DNA of 40,645 nucleotides, taken from Oceanococcus sp041619555 (lineage in GTDB: Bacteria; Pseudomonadota; Gammaproteobacteria; Nevskiales; Oceanococcaceae). Positions 1 to 8,300 of the stretch are shown piece after piece. Position numbers and translations under genes: made by a program. Location: contig JBFKDQ010000032.1 of the NCBI GenBank assembly GCA_041619555.1, positions 1 through 40,645 of the forward strand, given 5' to 3'. Position 1 is the first letter of the stretch. Every line of letters starts with the position of its first letter. The notes under the pieces are model-generated. The model was not told where the DNA came from and made no database searches. It worked only from the letters and a program-made list of their open reading frames with translations.

Positions 1-46
1 CCGCCCCCGCGCCCACCCGGCGTTCGTACCACCACTGCGAGTCCAA

Positions 47-514
47 ATGAGCACAGCCCCACCCAGCCGAACCGTTCACGTTCGTGAAACCGAAGCCGCA
101 GGTTTCGAGCAGGCGCTTCAGGTCGGCCCCCATCAACTGACCGCCGATGAGCCCGAGGCCCTGGGCGGTCACGACAGCGGCCCCAACCCGTATGAATACG
201 TGCTGATGGGACTCGGTGCGTGCACCAGCATGACCCTGCGCATGTATGCGGATCTCAAGGCCATCCCCCTGCAAGGTGTGGATGTCGCCCTGGAACTGCG
301 TAAGATTCATGCCCAGGATTGTGCCGATTGCCAGAACAAGCAGGGCAGCGTGACCGAGATTCGCCGCGACATCACCCTGACCGGTGATCTGAGCGATGCG
401 CAGCGGGAGAAATTATTGCAAATCGCCAACAAGTGCCCGGTTCACCGCCTGCTCAGCGCGGAAGTGAAAATTCGTTCTCAGCTGCTGCCGACCTCAGCTA
501 CCAGCCCCGCCTGA
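47..514 (+). CDS. OsmC/YhfA-like redox protein
   Basis: This 155-residue protein belongs to the OsmC/Ohr superfamily, small cytoplasmic dimers that in studied members reduce organic peroxides with a cysteine pair. Cys59 lies in GACTSMTLRM and Cys130 in NKCPVHRLL, the two positions expected for the reactive pair. An extra CxxC (Cys92, Cys95, in DCADC) is typical of the YhfA-like branch rather than classical OsmC or Ohr. The length is normal and the protein is complete. The ATG has no clear Shine-Dalgarno sequence, and the preceding 46 bases hold nothing recognisable. The gene converges on the oxidoreductase gene with a 7-bp gap. The family call is firm; peroxidase activity is inferred because YhfA-type proteins are poorly characterised. 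Confidence 0.9.
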   Translation: MSTAPPSRTVHVRETEAAGFEQALQVGPHQLTADEPEALGGHDSGPNPYEYVLMGLGACTSMTLRMYADLKAIPLQGVDVALELRKIHAQDCADCQNKQGSVTEIRRDITLTGDLSDAQREKLLQIANKCPVHRLLSAEVKIRSQLLPTSATSPA

Positions 515-521
515 CCTACGC

Positions 522-1544
522 TCAGGGCTTGAGCAGAACCTTGCCGAAATTTCGGCGCTCCTGAATGAAGCGATGCGCCTGCGCGGCCTCCGAGAACGCA
601 AAACTGCGGTGCACCTGCGGCCGGATCGCTCCGGCGCGGTAGTAATCCAGCAACGTCACGAGCCAGCGACTGACCATCTGCGCCTCGCCCCACAGATGGC
701 CCATGTTCACCCCGAATACGGCCTTGTTCTGATCCATCAGGCGCATTGGATTGAAGCGCAGCATGGGCATGGCCGCCACCGCCCGGAGCACGGACAGCAG
801 ATTGCGGGAGCTGCCGGTCGCCGCGCTCGACATGCCGAACATGCCCAGACGCCCGGTCGGCGCCAGCACATCAAAGCCCTGGTTGAAAGACTTGCCACCC
901 ACCGCGTCCAGAATCAGTTCCACGCCGCGGCCGCCGGTCAGTTCCAGCACCCGAGCGGCGAAATCCTCGCTGCGGTAGTCGATGCATTCATCCACGCCCA
1001 TGGCTTTGAGCTGGGCATGCTTGCCGGCCGAAGCGGTGCCGATGACCCGAGCGCCGATCCGCCTCGCCAGCTGGGTGGCGGCGATACCGACGCCGCCGCC
1101 GACACTGTGAACCAGCACGGTTTCATCCGCTTTGAGTGCCCCCATCACCTCGATCAGCTGGTAGGCGGTCAGATAGTTCACCGGCAGCGCAGCGGCCTCA
1201 TCCAGACTCATGCCCTCGGGCAGTTCATGCACCTGGATCTGGGGCAGACAGATCACTTCGCTGTAGCCGCCGAAACGGCACAGGCCAAGCACCGATTTGC
1301 CTATCCATGCCGCATCCACCCCCTCGCCGACCGCATCGACCTGACCGCTGACTTCATAGCCCACCACCACCGGCATTGGCGGCAGATCGGGATAGATGCC
1401 CAGGCGCCCCATGATGTCGGCGAAGTTGATTCCGGCCGCGGCGACCCGGAGCCGCAATTCACCGGGTGCGGGCGCAGGCTCCGGCGCCTGCCTCACTTCC
1501 ATCACTTCGGGGGCTCCGGCACGCGGGATCCAGATCTGCTGCAT
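522..1544 (-). CDS. Zinc-independent quinone oxidoreductase (MDR family, VAT-1-like)
   Basis: A 340-residue medium-chain dehydrogenase/reductase, the NADPH-dependent quinone oxidoreductase/VAT-1-like type. The N-terminal GroES-like half runs to about residue 120. The Rossmann half carries the nucleotide-binding loop HSVGGGVGIAA, followed by the LDAVGG and GRLGMFG segments usual in this group. Zinc-ligand cysteines of alcohol dehydrogenases are not visible, so a reductase of quinones or enones is more likely than an alcohol dehydrogenase. The start beginning MQQIWIP is preferred because AGGA lies 8 nt upstream; the open frame continues further upstream without family-like sequence. The substrate cannot be told from the sequence. 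Confidence 0.88.
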   Translation of the reverse strand: MQQIWIPRAGAPEVMEVRQAPEPAPAPGELRLRVAAAGINFADIMGRLGIYPDLPPMPVVVGYEVSGQVDAVGEGVDAAWIGKSVLGLCRFGGYSEVICLPQIQVHELPEGMSLDEAAALPVNYLTAYQLIEVMGALKADETVLVHSVGGGVGIAATQLARRIGARVIGTASAGKHAQLKAMGVDECIDYRSEDFAARVLELTGGRGVELILDAVGGKSFNQGFDVLAPTGRLGMFGMSSAATGSSRNLLSVLRAVAAMPMLRFNPMRLMDQNKAVFGVNMGHLWGEAQMVSRWLVTLLDYYRAGAIRPQVHRSFAFSEAAQAHRFIQERRNFGKVLLKP

Positions 1545-1701
1545 GAGTCGATTCCTGTTGATAAAAAAGCATGCTAACCCGCGGCCACCCTGCATCGCGA
1601 TCCGTTCCAGGAAACAGCCGGCGCCAGCGCCCCCCTGCAGCAAGACCTGGGGAAACCCTGTCTGACTGCGGGGATGCGCTAGGCGCAGGGAAATTGGCCT
1701 G

Positions 1702-3015
1702 CTAGAGCACCGGGGCCAGCGCCCGCGCACCTCGGTGCAGCCATTTTCGCCACCAGGGTCGCCCTGACCAACGCCCGGGCTCGATCCGGGAGGCCTGCCC
1801 GATATCCAGAAGAAAGTGCTCCTCCAGCGCGCGCGCCAGGTCCGCGTCATAGCTCAATACATTGCATTCATGATTGAAAGCAAATGAACGGAAATCGAAA
1901 TTGGTCGACCCGATCACGCCAAGATAGGCATCCGCCACCACGGTCTTGGCGTGCAGCACCGCAGGCAGATATTCAAACACCTTGACCCCGGCCGCCATCA
2001 GCTCGCTGTAGTAACCCCGCGAAGCGGCCTTGATGATGGGAATATCGGACTGCCGAGGCAGCAGCAGACGAACATCGACGCCCCGCTGCGCCGCACGCTT
2101 GAGGCAATTGAGAATCTGTCGGTTGGGCGCGAAATAGGCATTGGTGATCCACAGTCGCTCGCGGGCGGCGCCGATGATGGCGGCAAAAGCGGCATACACC
2201 TCCTGCACCCCGCGACCCGGTCGGGAGTCCAGAAGCAGGCAGTCCATTGCGGTCTTCTGCGTACCCGTCAGATGCGGGCCGAAACGCATCGGATCCCCGC
2301 CCGAGGCCAGCCAGCTTTCGCCGAACAGTACCGCACACTCCCAGGCGATGCCACCGGCCATTTTGACATGCGTGTCTCGCCAAGCCGGCTCACCCGCAAC
2401 GCCGGTGCGATATTCGTCCGCCACGTTCATGCCGCCTGTAAAGGCAAGTTGGCGATCGATCACCAGCAATTTTCGATGATCCAGAATCGGCAGCCATGAC
2501 ACCGGCGCATAACGCGGCCGATGGAACAGCCGAAAACGGCTGCCCCCGCGCCGCAGCAGATTCCAAAAATCCCGCCGGGTGCGCGAGGAACCGAAAGAAT
2601 CGGCCAGCACATGCACCACCACACCGCGCTCGACCGCAGCCGTGAGTTCGGCAAGAAAAGCCTGCCCGGTGGCGTCTGCGCTGATGATATAGGCCTCGAG
2701 CAGGATTTCATGCTGCGCCCCGGCCAGGGCGGCCAGCATCTCGGCGAAGGCGCTGGCACCGTCAAAATACGGCGTGATCTGGCCGTCACGATGCAGCGGC
2801 CCCTGGTCGATCGTCTGCAGCAAATTGCGAAACCCCTCACCGCGGACACCCTCTCGCAGTTCGGTGGCCTGCCAGTAGACCTTTTCGGGCGTCAGCTCCG
2901 GCGGCATCCGCCGTCCGGCCCGCGGATGCAGCAAGGGCGGCAGCCAGCGTTTGCGCCGCACCACCAGACCAACCCCCGATGCCACGCGATCCGTCGCGCG
3001 CCCGGCTTCTTTCAT
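1702..3015 (-). CDS. Phospholipase D family protein, cardiolipin synthase (ClsB-like)
   Basis: A 437-residue phospholipase D superfamily enzyme with two HKD motifs: H180-R-K-x4-D in ILDHRKLLVID, and H355-A-K-x4-D in LHAKTVVAD, each followed by the G-[GS]-[MT]-N turn. Two HKD motifs in about 440 residues with no N-terminal transmembrane pair match ClsB-type cardiolipin synthases, which join two phospholipid head groups at the inner membrane. The start at MKEAGRA is chosen because AGAGGAG sits 6 nt upstream; an upstream in-frame ATG at 3045 has no such site. About 60 basic, proline-rich N-terminal residues precede the conserved part. The gene is divergent from the first WS/DGAT gene. ClsC or another PLD transferase remains possible. 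Confidence 0.87.
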   Translation of the reverse strand: MKEAGRATDRVASGVGLVVRRKRWLPPLLHPRAGRRMPPELTPEKVYWQATELREGVRGEGFRNLLQTIDQGPLHRDGQITPYFDGASAFAEMLAALAGAQHEILLEAYIISADATGQAFLAELTAAVERGVVVHVLADSFGSSRTRRDFWNLLRRGGSRFRLFHRPRYAPVSWLPILDHRKLLVIDRQLAFTGGMNVADEYRTGVAGEPAWRDTHVKMAGGIAWECAVLFGESWLASGGDPMRFGPHLTGTQKTAMDCLLLDSRPGRGVQEVYAAFAAIIGAARERLWITNAYFAPNRQILNCLKRAAQRGVDVRLLLPRQSDIPIIKAASRGYYSELMAAGVKVFEYLPAVLHAKTVVADAYLGVIGSTNFDFRSFAFNHECNVLSYDADLARALEEHFLLDIGQASRIEPGRWSGRPWWRKWLHRGARALAPVL

Positions 3016-3166
3016 CCAAGGCTCCTCTTCGCTGTTCGCGGCCATGCCCGTCGCCGCTTACGGCATCATACCCAGGACGCTCAAGCGCTGATTTGCATCA
3101 GCCCTTGCCGATGCAATTTTGTGCACAATGGCAATTCGGTTGAAAGTTTCAGGGAGCGCTGCGCGC

Positions 3167-4558
3167 ATGAGCACCATCGGTTTGCTGGACGTCGCCTGGC
3201 TATTCGTCGAATCGGACCGCACCCCCATGCATGTGGGCTGCGTGCAGATTTTTTCTTTACCTGCCGACGCCGACCGACGTTTTGTCAGCCAGCAGGCTGA
3301 ACGACTGATTCGCGAGGCGCACTGCCACCCGCCCTTTTCCCTACGCATGCGCAGCCACGCCCTGACCATGCCGGAGTGGGAGGAAGTCGAGGAGGTCGAT
3401 CTCGAGTACCACGTCCAGCAATGGGCATTGCCCGAACCCGGCCGGCCTGAATCCTTGCAGGAACTGATCGGTCGTCTGCATGCCCAGGCCCTGGACATCC
3501 ATCGCCCCCTCTGGGAATTCCATCTGATCGAAGGCCTGACCGATCGACGCTTTGCCATCTACATCAAGCTCCATCATTCGATGATCGACGGCATCTCCGC
3601 GATGCGCATGCTCACCCGCATGCTGTCGCCGGATCCGCAAAGACGTGATCTGCCGGCCCCCTGGGCCAGCGGCGGACTCGCCACGACTTCCGATGCGCAA
3701 AAGCGCAAGCCACTGGCACCCAGCCTGTTGAGCCGGGTGCGCCAGCTCAGCGAGCAACTGCAATCGCTGCCGGATGTTTCTGGCGCCCTCGCCGAACTCG
3801 CCTGGGCCGGCATGCATCACCGCCACAGCGATCTTCAAGCACCCTATACCGCGCCGGCAAGCCTCCTCAATCAGCCGGTATCGGCCGAGCGCAGCTTCGC
3901 CAGCGCCCAGCTGCCGCTCAGCCAGATTCGGCAACTGGCGGAACAGGCCGGCGTCTCCATCAACGATGTGCTTCTGAGCCTGTGCGCCGGCGCGCTGCGC
4001 AGTTATCTGATCGAGCGTAAGGCCCTGCCGGACGAGCCGTTGATCGCCGGCCTGCCGGTTTCGGTGCGCGCCGCCGATGACGACCGCGTCGGCACCGCCA
4101 TCAGTTTCATTCTCGCCAGTCTGGCCACGCATCTGGCCGATCCGCGTGAGCGCCTGTATGCCATCCATGCCACCACCCGCGCCGGCAAGGCCCATCTGGC
4201 GAAGCTCGATCGAGACGCCCTGACCGAGTACACCCTGCTGATGATGGCGCCCTTCATGACGCGCCTGTTTACCGGTCGCGGTGGCCACGGCAGCCCCGCC
4301 TTCAATCTCGTCATTTCCAATGTGCCGGGCCCACAGGAGAAGCTTTATTTCAATGGCGCCGGGCTCGAGGCCATGTATCCGTTGTCCGTCGTCACCCATG
4401 GACAAGCCCTCAACATCACCATCCTGGGCTACCACGATCAGCTCCACATCGGTCTGAGCGCCTGCAAGCGTCAGCTGCCAAAACTCGATCTTCTGGCGCG
4501 GGCGATCACCATTGAAATGAGCGCGCTGCAAGACCTGCTGAGGCCATCTTCCGACTGA
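3167..4558 (+). CDS. WS/DGAT acyltransferase, paralogue 1
   Basis: A 463-residue bifunctional wax ester synthase/acyl-CoA:diacylglycerol acyltransferase family protein. The condensation-type active site HHSMIDG is at residues 136-142, and the family's ISNVPGP segment occurs near residue 385. The enzyme would esterify acyl-CoA to long-chain alcohols or diacylglycerol at the membrane surface, building wax ester or triacylglycerol storage lipid. The start MSTIGLLDVAW is chosen over an upstream ATG at 3119 because AGGGAG lies about 10 nt upstream and WS/DGAT proteins begin close to this point. It stands alone between a divergent PLD gene and a lipoprotein gene. It is one of three diverged paralogues in the window. 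Confidence 0.9.
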   Translation: MSTIGLLDVAWLFVESDRTPMHVGCVQIFSLPADADRRFVSQQAERLIREAHCHPPFSLRMRSHALTMPEWEEVEEVDLEYHVQQWALPEPGRPESLQELIGRLHAQALDIHRPLWEFHLIEGLTDRRFAIYIKLHHSMIDGISAMRMLTRMLSPDPQRRDLPAPWASGGLATTSDAQKRKPLAPSLLSRVRQLSEQLQSLPDVSGALAELAWAGMHHRHSDLQAPYTAPASLLNQPVSAERSFASAQLPLSQIRQLAEQAGVSINDVLLSLCAGALRSYLIERKALPDEPLIAGLPVSVRAADDDRVGTAISFILASLATHLADPRERLYAIHATTRAGKAHLAKLDRDALTEYTLLMMAPFMTRLFTGRGGHGSPAFNLVISNVPGPQEKLYFNGAGLEAMYPLSVVTHGQALNITILGYHDQLHIGLSACKRQLPKLDLLARAITIEMSALQDLLRPSSD

Positions 4559-4623
4559 AGCCAAACGTCGACACGCGGCCCTCGGCCCTGGCCTCCGACC
4601 GGCCCGCAGGGTAAGTTTCCCGC

Positions 4624-5625
4624 ATGTCTACAGCTCAGACCGCCTTCCTTCGTCAGATCCTCCTGGCCTGTCTGCTTCTTCTGCTGTCCGGCTGCGGCGG
4701 TCCGGGCAATTTCACCGGCACGCCGAATCCTGGCCAGCCGGATCAACCGGGACCGGCGCTGGACTGGATCGAACTGGCCGGCGGTCAATTCAATATGGGT
4801 GGGCAGGACGGGGCGCCGGACGCGCCCGAAGTCCGCGTGGAGCTTTCTGCCTTCACCCTGTCCAGCACCGAGGTGAGCAACCAGAACTATGTCGATTTCC
4901 TCAATGCCGCATGGGAAAAAGACTGGCTGCGACTGGAGCAGCGCCAGATCGACACGCCCTGCACCAGCCGGGCCGAAACTGCCGTGGTGGGCACCGCGCT
5001 TTCCCCCCATCGCGACCAAGTCTTGCTGCTGCTGGCACAGGCTCCAGGCTGCAGCGAGAACAAGATCCTGGAGCATGGGGACAATCAAAGCTTCATCGCC
5101 TACAGCAATTTTCGCCAGCGCTTCGAACTGAGCGCCCCGGACAAGGCGCAATGGCCGGTGAACTGGGTGAGCTGGTATGGCGCCGATGCGTTCGCCCACT
5201 ATTACGGGCTCAGCCTGCCGACCGAAGCACAATGGGAATTTGCCGCTCGCGGCGGCAGGCAGTTGAACTATCCGACGACCGATGGTCGCCTGAGGCCGCA
5301 AGACGCCAACTACAATCCTTCAGCTGAAGGCGCGGACAAACCCGAGGGGCATCCGCAGGCTGTGGCGAGCTATCCCGCCAATCCTTATGGCCTGTTCGAT
5401 CTGGGCGGCAACGTCTGGGAGTGGTGTCTTGACTATTATGACGCGGACTTTTACGCGGACGGCCGTTTCAATCCGGTCAATCTGAGCCCCGGGCCTGAGG
5501 CCGAGCGGGTGCGCCGCGGCGGCGCCTGGCGCTCGGCAGCCGCCACCTTGCGCAGCCCCGCCCGCAGCCAGGCGACCATGTCGGCCACCAACAATCACAC
5601 CGGCTTTCGCGTCGTTAGCCAGTGA
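4624..5625 (+). CDS. Lipoprotein with FGE-sulfatase (SUMF1) fold
   Basis: A 333-residue lipoprotein. The hydrophobic leader ends in the lipobox LLSG-C24, so it is expected to be lipid-anchored. From about residue 45 it has the formylglycine-generating-enzyme/SUMF1 fold: WIELAGGQFNMG, FTLSSTEVSNQNYVDFLNA, LPTEAQWEFAARGG, GLFDLGGNVWEWC, RRGGAWRS and a terminal TGFRVVSQ. The two active-site cysteines of true formylglycine-generating enzymes, expected just after RRGGAW, are absent. A sulfatase-activating role is therefore unlikely, and a binding or structural role at the cell envelope, as in other FGE-fold lipoproteins, is more plausible. About 95 residues of less conserved sequence with paired cysteines (about residues 117-142) may form a disulfide insertion. 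Confidence 0.85.
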   Translation: MSTAQTAFLRQILLACLLLLLSGCGGPGNFTGTPNPGQPDQPGPALDWIELAGGQFNMGGQDGAPDAPEVRVELSAFTLSSTEVSNQNYVDFLNAAWEKDWLRLEQRQIDTPCTSRAETAVVGTALSPHRDQVLLLLAQAPGCSENKILEHGDNQSFIAYSNFRQRFELSAPDKAQWPVNWVSWYGADAFAHYYGLSLPTEAQWEFAARGGRQLNYPTTDGRLRPQDANYNPSAEGADKPEGHPQAVASYPANPYGLFDLGGNVWEWCLDYYDADFYADGRFNPVNLSPGPEAERVRRGGAWRSAAATLRSPARSQATMSATNNHTGFRVVSQ

Positions 5626-5665
5626 CCCACACGCCGCGCCGGCCACCGCAGCCACCCAAGAAACC

Positions 5666-6340
5666 TCAGCGCGGCAGCGGACGATCCTCCACCGCCCGCT
5701 TCAGGCGCAGATATTCATACCGGCGCATGTCCTTGCTCAGACCCTCGAACTCCTCACTGCGCTTGCTTTGCAGCTGCTTGACCTGCTCTTCCAGACGGCT
5801 GATGTCCTCTTCCAGTCCACGAATCAAATTCTGCTGAGCCAGCACGCGGTCGGTTTTGCGCTTTTGCTCCTGCTTCAGCGAACGTTGCAGGAATTCCAGA
5901 TTATCGCGCGCCTTGAGCAGTTGACCATCCCGAATCTCCATGCGCTCGGTGCGCAAATCCTCAATTTGTTGCAGGTCATCGAAACTTGTCCACAGATACT
6001 GGTCATACTCGTCCTGACGCTTGCGACGCTCCGCTTCGCTCGCCATGGCGCGCAGCCGATTGCGATGCAGGGTCAATTCTTCGAGCGTGCGCTGACGGCT
6101 GAGTACATCGCGCAGATTGCCCCGCGCATCCAGCACATGACGCTCCAGTTTTGCCGCTTCCGGCGGCACCCGGTCGCTGAATCGCACCTTGCCTTCCTCG
6201 TCAACCCAGCGGTAAATCTCCGCTCGGGCGATGCCTGAAGCCAGCATCAACAGACAAAGAATCAGCACCAATGGAGCACATGCCCTTAAACTAGCAGGCG
6301 CTTCATCCGGAAAACCTCGCAGGATCGACAGAAATATCAT
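5666..6340 (-). CDS. DUF4124 domain protein with coiled coil, exported
   Basis: Exported protein of unknown function. After a hydrophobic segment (LVLILCLLMLASGIARA) comes a DUF4124 domain of about 40 residues (EIYRWVDEEGKVRFSDRVPP). The rest, rich in Glu, Arg, Lys, Leu and Gln in heptad-like spacing, should form a long coiled coil. DUF4124 proteins are periplasmic or envelope-associated in gammaproteobacteria, without defined function. The start is uncertain. The ATG used here has no ribosome-binding site and its first bases overlap the start codon of the divergent gene. A TTG at 6271, with AAGGG about 11 nt upstream, would give a short leader starting at the hydrophobic segment. An ATG at 6385 is also in frame. 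Confidence 0.72.
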   Translation of the reverse strand: MIFLSILRGFPDEAPASLRACAPLVLILCLLMLASGIARAEIYRWVDEEGKVRFSDRVPPEAAKLERHVLDARGNLRDVLSRQRTLEELTLHRNRLRAMASEAERRKRQDEYDQYLWTSFDDLQQIEDLRTERMEIRDGQLLKARDNLEFLQRSLKQEQKRKTDRVLAQQNLIRGLEEDISRLEEQVKQLQSKRSEEFEGLSKDMRRYEYLRLKRAVEDRPLPR

Positions 6341-7295
6341 GGCAAAGACATTGACAAGAAAAACGGCAAGTGGCCGCCGTAGCATCTTATCATCGCTGGC
6401 CGTCAGCCTCGCCTTCCTGCTGCTACCAACGCTGGCCTGGGCGCAGAGTGATCCTGCGCCGAAGCAGTTCAATCTGCTCTGGTCGATCAAGGGCGAAAGC
6501 AATCGGGTGTACGTACTGGGCTCCGTGGATCTGCTGCCCCATGGCGCACGCGCCCTGCCGGACGTGGTGAATGCCGCCTATCGGACCAGCGATCTGGTGG
6601 TGTTTGAATCCGACCTGTTCCTGACCGGGTCGGTCGCGTTCGAGGCCGATGAGCTGGCCTCGGCGCGCTATTCCGCGGGCCAGAGCATTTATGACGAAAT
6701 GCCGGAAGACCTCATGCTCGAGGCCAGCCTGATGGCCGAGGAACTGGGCCTGCCGATGGCGATCCTTAAACGCTATCGTCCCTGGTTCTTTGCCCAGACC
6801 CTGGCCACCGCACAGTTCGCGCGCGACGGCTTTCCCCTGGACAACGGCGTGGATGTGAGGATCTACCGGATGGCGCTGGCAGACATTAAGCTCACCGCAG
6901 GTCTGTCCACGCCCGAAGAGCACCTGCTTACCTTTGCCGACATGAGCCGCGAGCAGAACGAATACTTTCTGCGCAGCGCCCTGGTCGATTTGAACGACAC
7001 CCGGGCCCAAATCTCACGCATTCTCGACATCTACCGCAACGCCAATCTCGATCTGCTACGCACCCTGGCGCGCGAGATGGAATCGAACGCACCGCCGCTG
7101 TACCAGCGTTTGGTCATCGACCGCAACAAGAAATGGATGCAACAGTTCGCACAGTACCGCCAGAGCAAGGGCAATGTCCTGGTCGTGGTCGGCGCCATGC
7201 AACTGGTTGGCGAGCATGGGCTGATCGAATTGTTCAAGCGCGCCGGCTGGAAGCCGGCGGTCCCGAAATACATGGGATTCCGGCCACCGGAATAA
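6339..7295 (+). CDS. TraB/GumN-like exported protein lacking both GxxH histidines
   Basis: A 318-residue protein with a basic n-region, a hydrophobic leader and a likely signal-peptidase site after AWA (about residue 35). The body has the TraB/GumN (TIKI-like) pattern: LLWSIKGESNRVYVLGS, then LVVFESD with the conserved Glu90, and a terminal VVVGAMQLVGEHGLIELF. In this family two GxxH motifs supply putative metal-binding histidines. Here they read GSVD (61-64) and GAMQ (285-288), so both histidines are replaced. The protein may be a catalytically dead relative or bind something other than metal. The start follows from the signal peptide; no good Shine-Dalgarno precedes it. Confidence 0.78.
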   Translation: MAKTLTRKTASGRRSILSSLAVSLAFLLLPTLAWAQSDPAPKQFNLLWSIKGESNRVYVLGSVDLLPHGARALPDVVNAAYRTSDLVVFESDLFLTGSVAFEADELASARYSAGQSIYDEMPEDLMLEASLMAEELGLPMAILKRYRPWFFAQTLATAQFARDGFPLDNGVDVRIYRMALADIKLTAGLSTPEEHLLTFADMSREQNEYFLRSALVDLNDTRAQISRILDIYRNANLDLLRTLAREMESNAPPLYQRLVIDRNKKWMQQFAQYRQSKGNVLVVVGAMQLVGEHGLIELFKRAGWKPAVPKYMGFRPPE

Positions 7296-7394
7296 GCCTC
7301 GTGTGCACTCTGGAACCGCACCGCGCATTGGCTTAAGCTGCGCCCAGCACCAACGCCCTCCCGCCAACGCCTGTACCAAAAAAGGACAAGAAAC

Positions 7395-8183
7395 ATGGGT
7401 TTTCTCGACGGCAAACGCGCCCTGATCACCGGTGTGGCCAGCGATCGTTCCATTGCCAGCGGCATCGCCCAGGCCATGCATCGCGAGGGCGCCGAACTGG
7501 CTTTTACCTACCAGGGCGAGAAACTGCGTTCGCGGGTGGAAGCCTGCGCCGAGAGAACCAACGCCGCCGGCATTTTCCCTTGCGACGTGGCGCAGGACGC
7601 CTCCATCGAAGCCCTGGCGCAGTCACTGGCCCAGACCTGGCCTGAGGGCTTCGACATTCTCGTGCACTCGATCGGCTTCGCCCCGCGCGAGCAATTGCAA
7701 GGCAGCTATCTGAGCGCGGTCACCCGCGAAGGCTACCGGATCGCCCATGACATCAGCGCCTACAGCTTTCCGGCCCTGGCCAAAAGCCTGCGGCCGCAGT
7801 TGCGCGCCGGCGGCGCCTTGCTCACCCTGAGCTATCTCGGCGCGGTCCGGGCGGTGCCGATGTACAACGTCATGGGGCCTGCCAAAGCCAGTCTCGAAGC
7901 CAATGTGCGTTTCATGGCCGCCGAACTCGGCGAAGCCGGCATTCGTGTCAATGGCATCTCCGCCGGCCCGATCAAGACCCTGGCAGCGGCAGGAATCAAG
8001 GGCTTCCGCGGCATGCTGGCCAGCGCCGAGACGGCCTCGCCGCTGCGGCGCAATGTCACGCCGGAGGAAGTCGGTAATGCCGCGGCTTTTCTCTGCTCTG
8101 ATCTAGCCTCCGGCATCACCGGCGAGATGGTCTATGTCGATGCCGGCTACAACATTCAGGCCATGGCCGGCATCGGGGACTAG
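7395..8183 (+). CDS. fabI: Enoyl-[acyl-carrier-protein] reductase FabI
   Basis: A 262-residue NADH-dependent enoyl-ACP reductase that completes each round of fatty acid elongation (type II FAS) in the cytoplasm. Diagnostic segments are GKRALITGVASDRSIASGIA (cofactor loop), LVHSIGFAP, LTLSYLGA, the YNVMGPAKAS element with the catalytic Tyr-x6-Lys spacing unique to FabI-type SDRs, and the C-terminal GEMVYVDAGYNI. The start has AAGGA 9 nt upstream. The gene is monocistronic by layout: about 100 bp separate it from the TraB-like gene and a convergent WS/DGAT gene follows. Its position next to storage-lipid genes is suggestive but may be incidental. Confidence 0.97.
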   Translation: MGFLDGKRALITGVASDRSIASGIAQAMHREGAELAFTYQGEKLRSRVEACAERTNAAGIFPCDVAQDASIEALAQSLAQTWPEGFDILVHSIGFAPREQLQGSYLSAVTREGYRIAHDISAYSFPALAKSLRPQLRAGGALLTLSYLGAVRAVPMYNVMGPAKASLEANVRFMAAELGEAGIRVNGISAGPIKTLAAAGIKGFRGMLASAETASPLRRNVTPEEVGNAAAFLCSDLASGITGEMVYVDAGYNIQAMAGIGD

Positions 8184-8300
8184 CAGCAAACTGTGGCCCG
8201 ATCTTTGATCATCAACGGCCCGCGTGCGGCACAAGATCTTGGCGAATCGTGCACGGCCAGGATGGCATTCTCAGCAGCCCGCCAAGTCCGGCGCGGCGAC

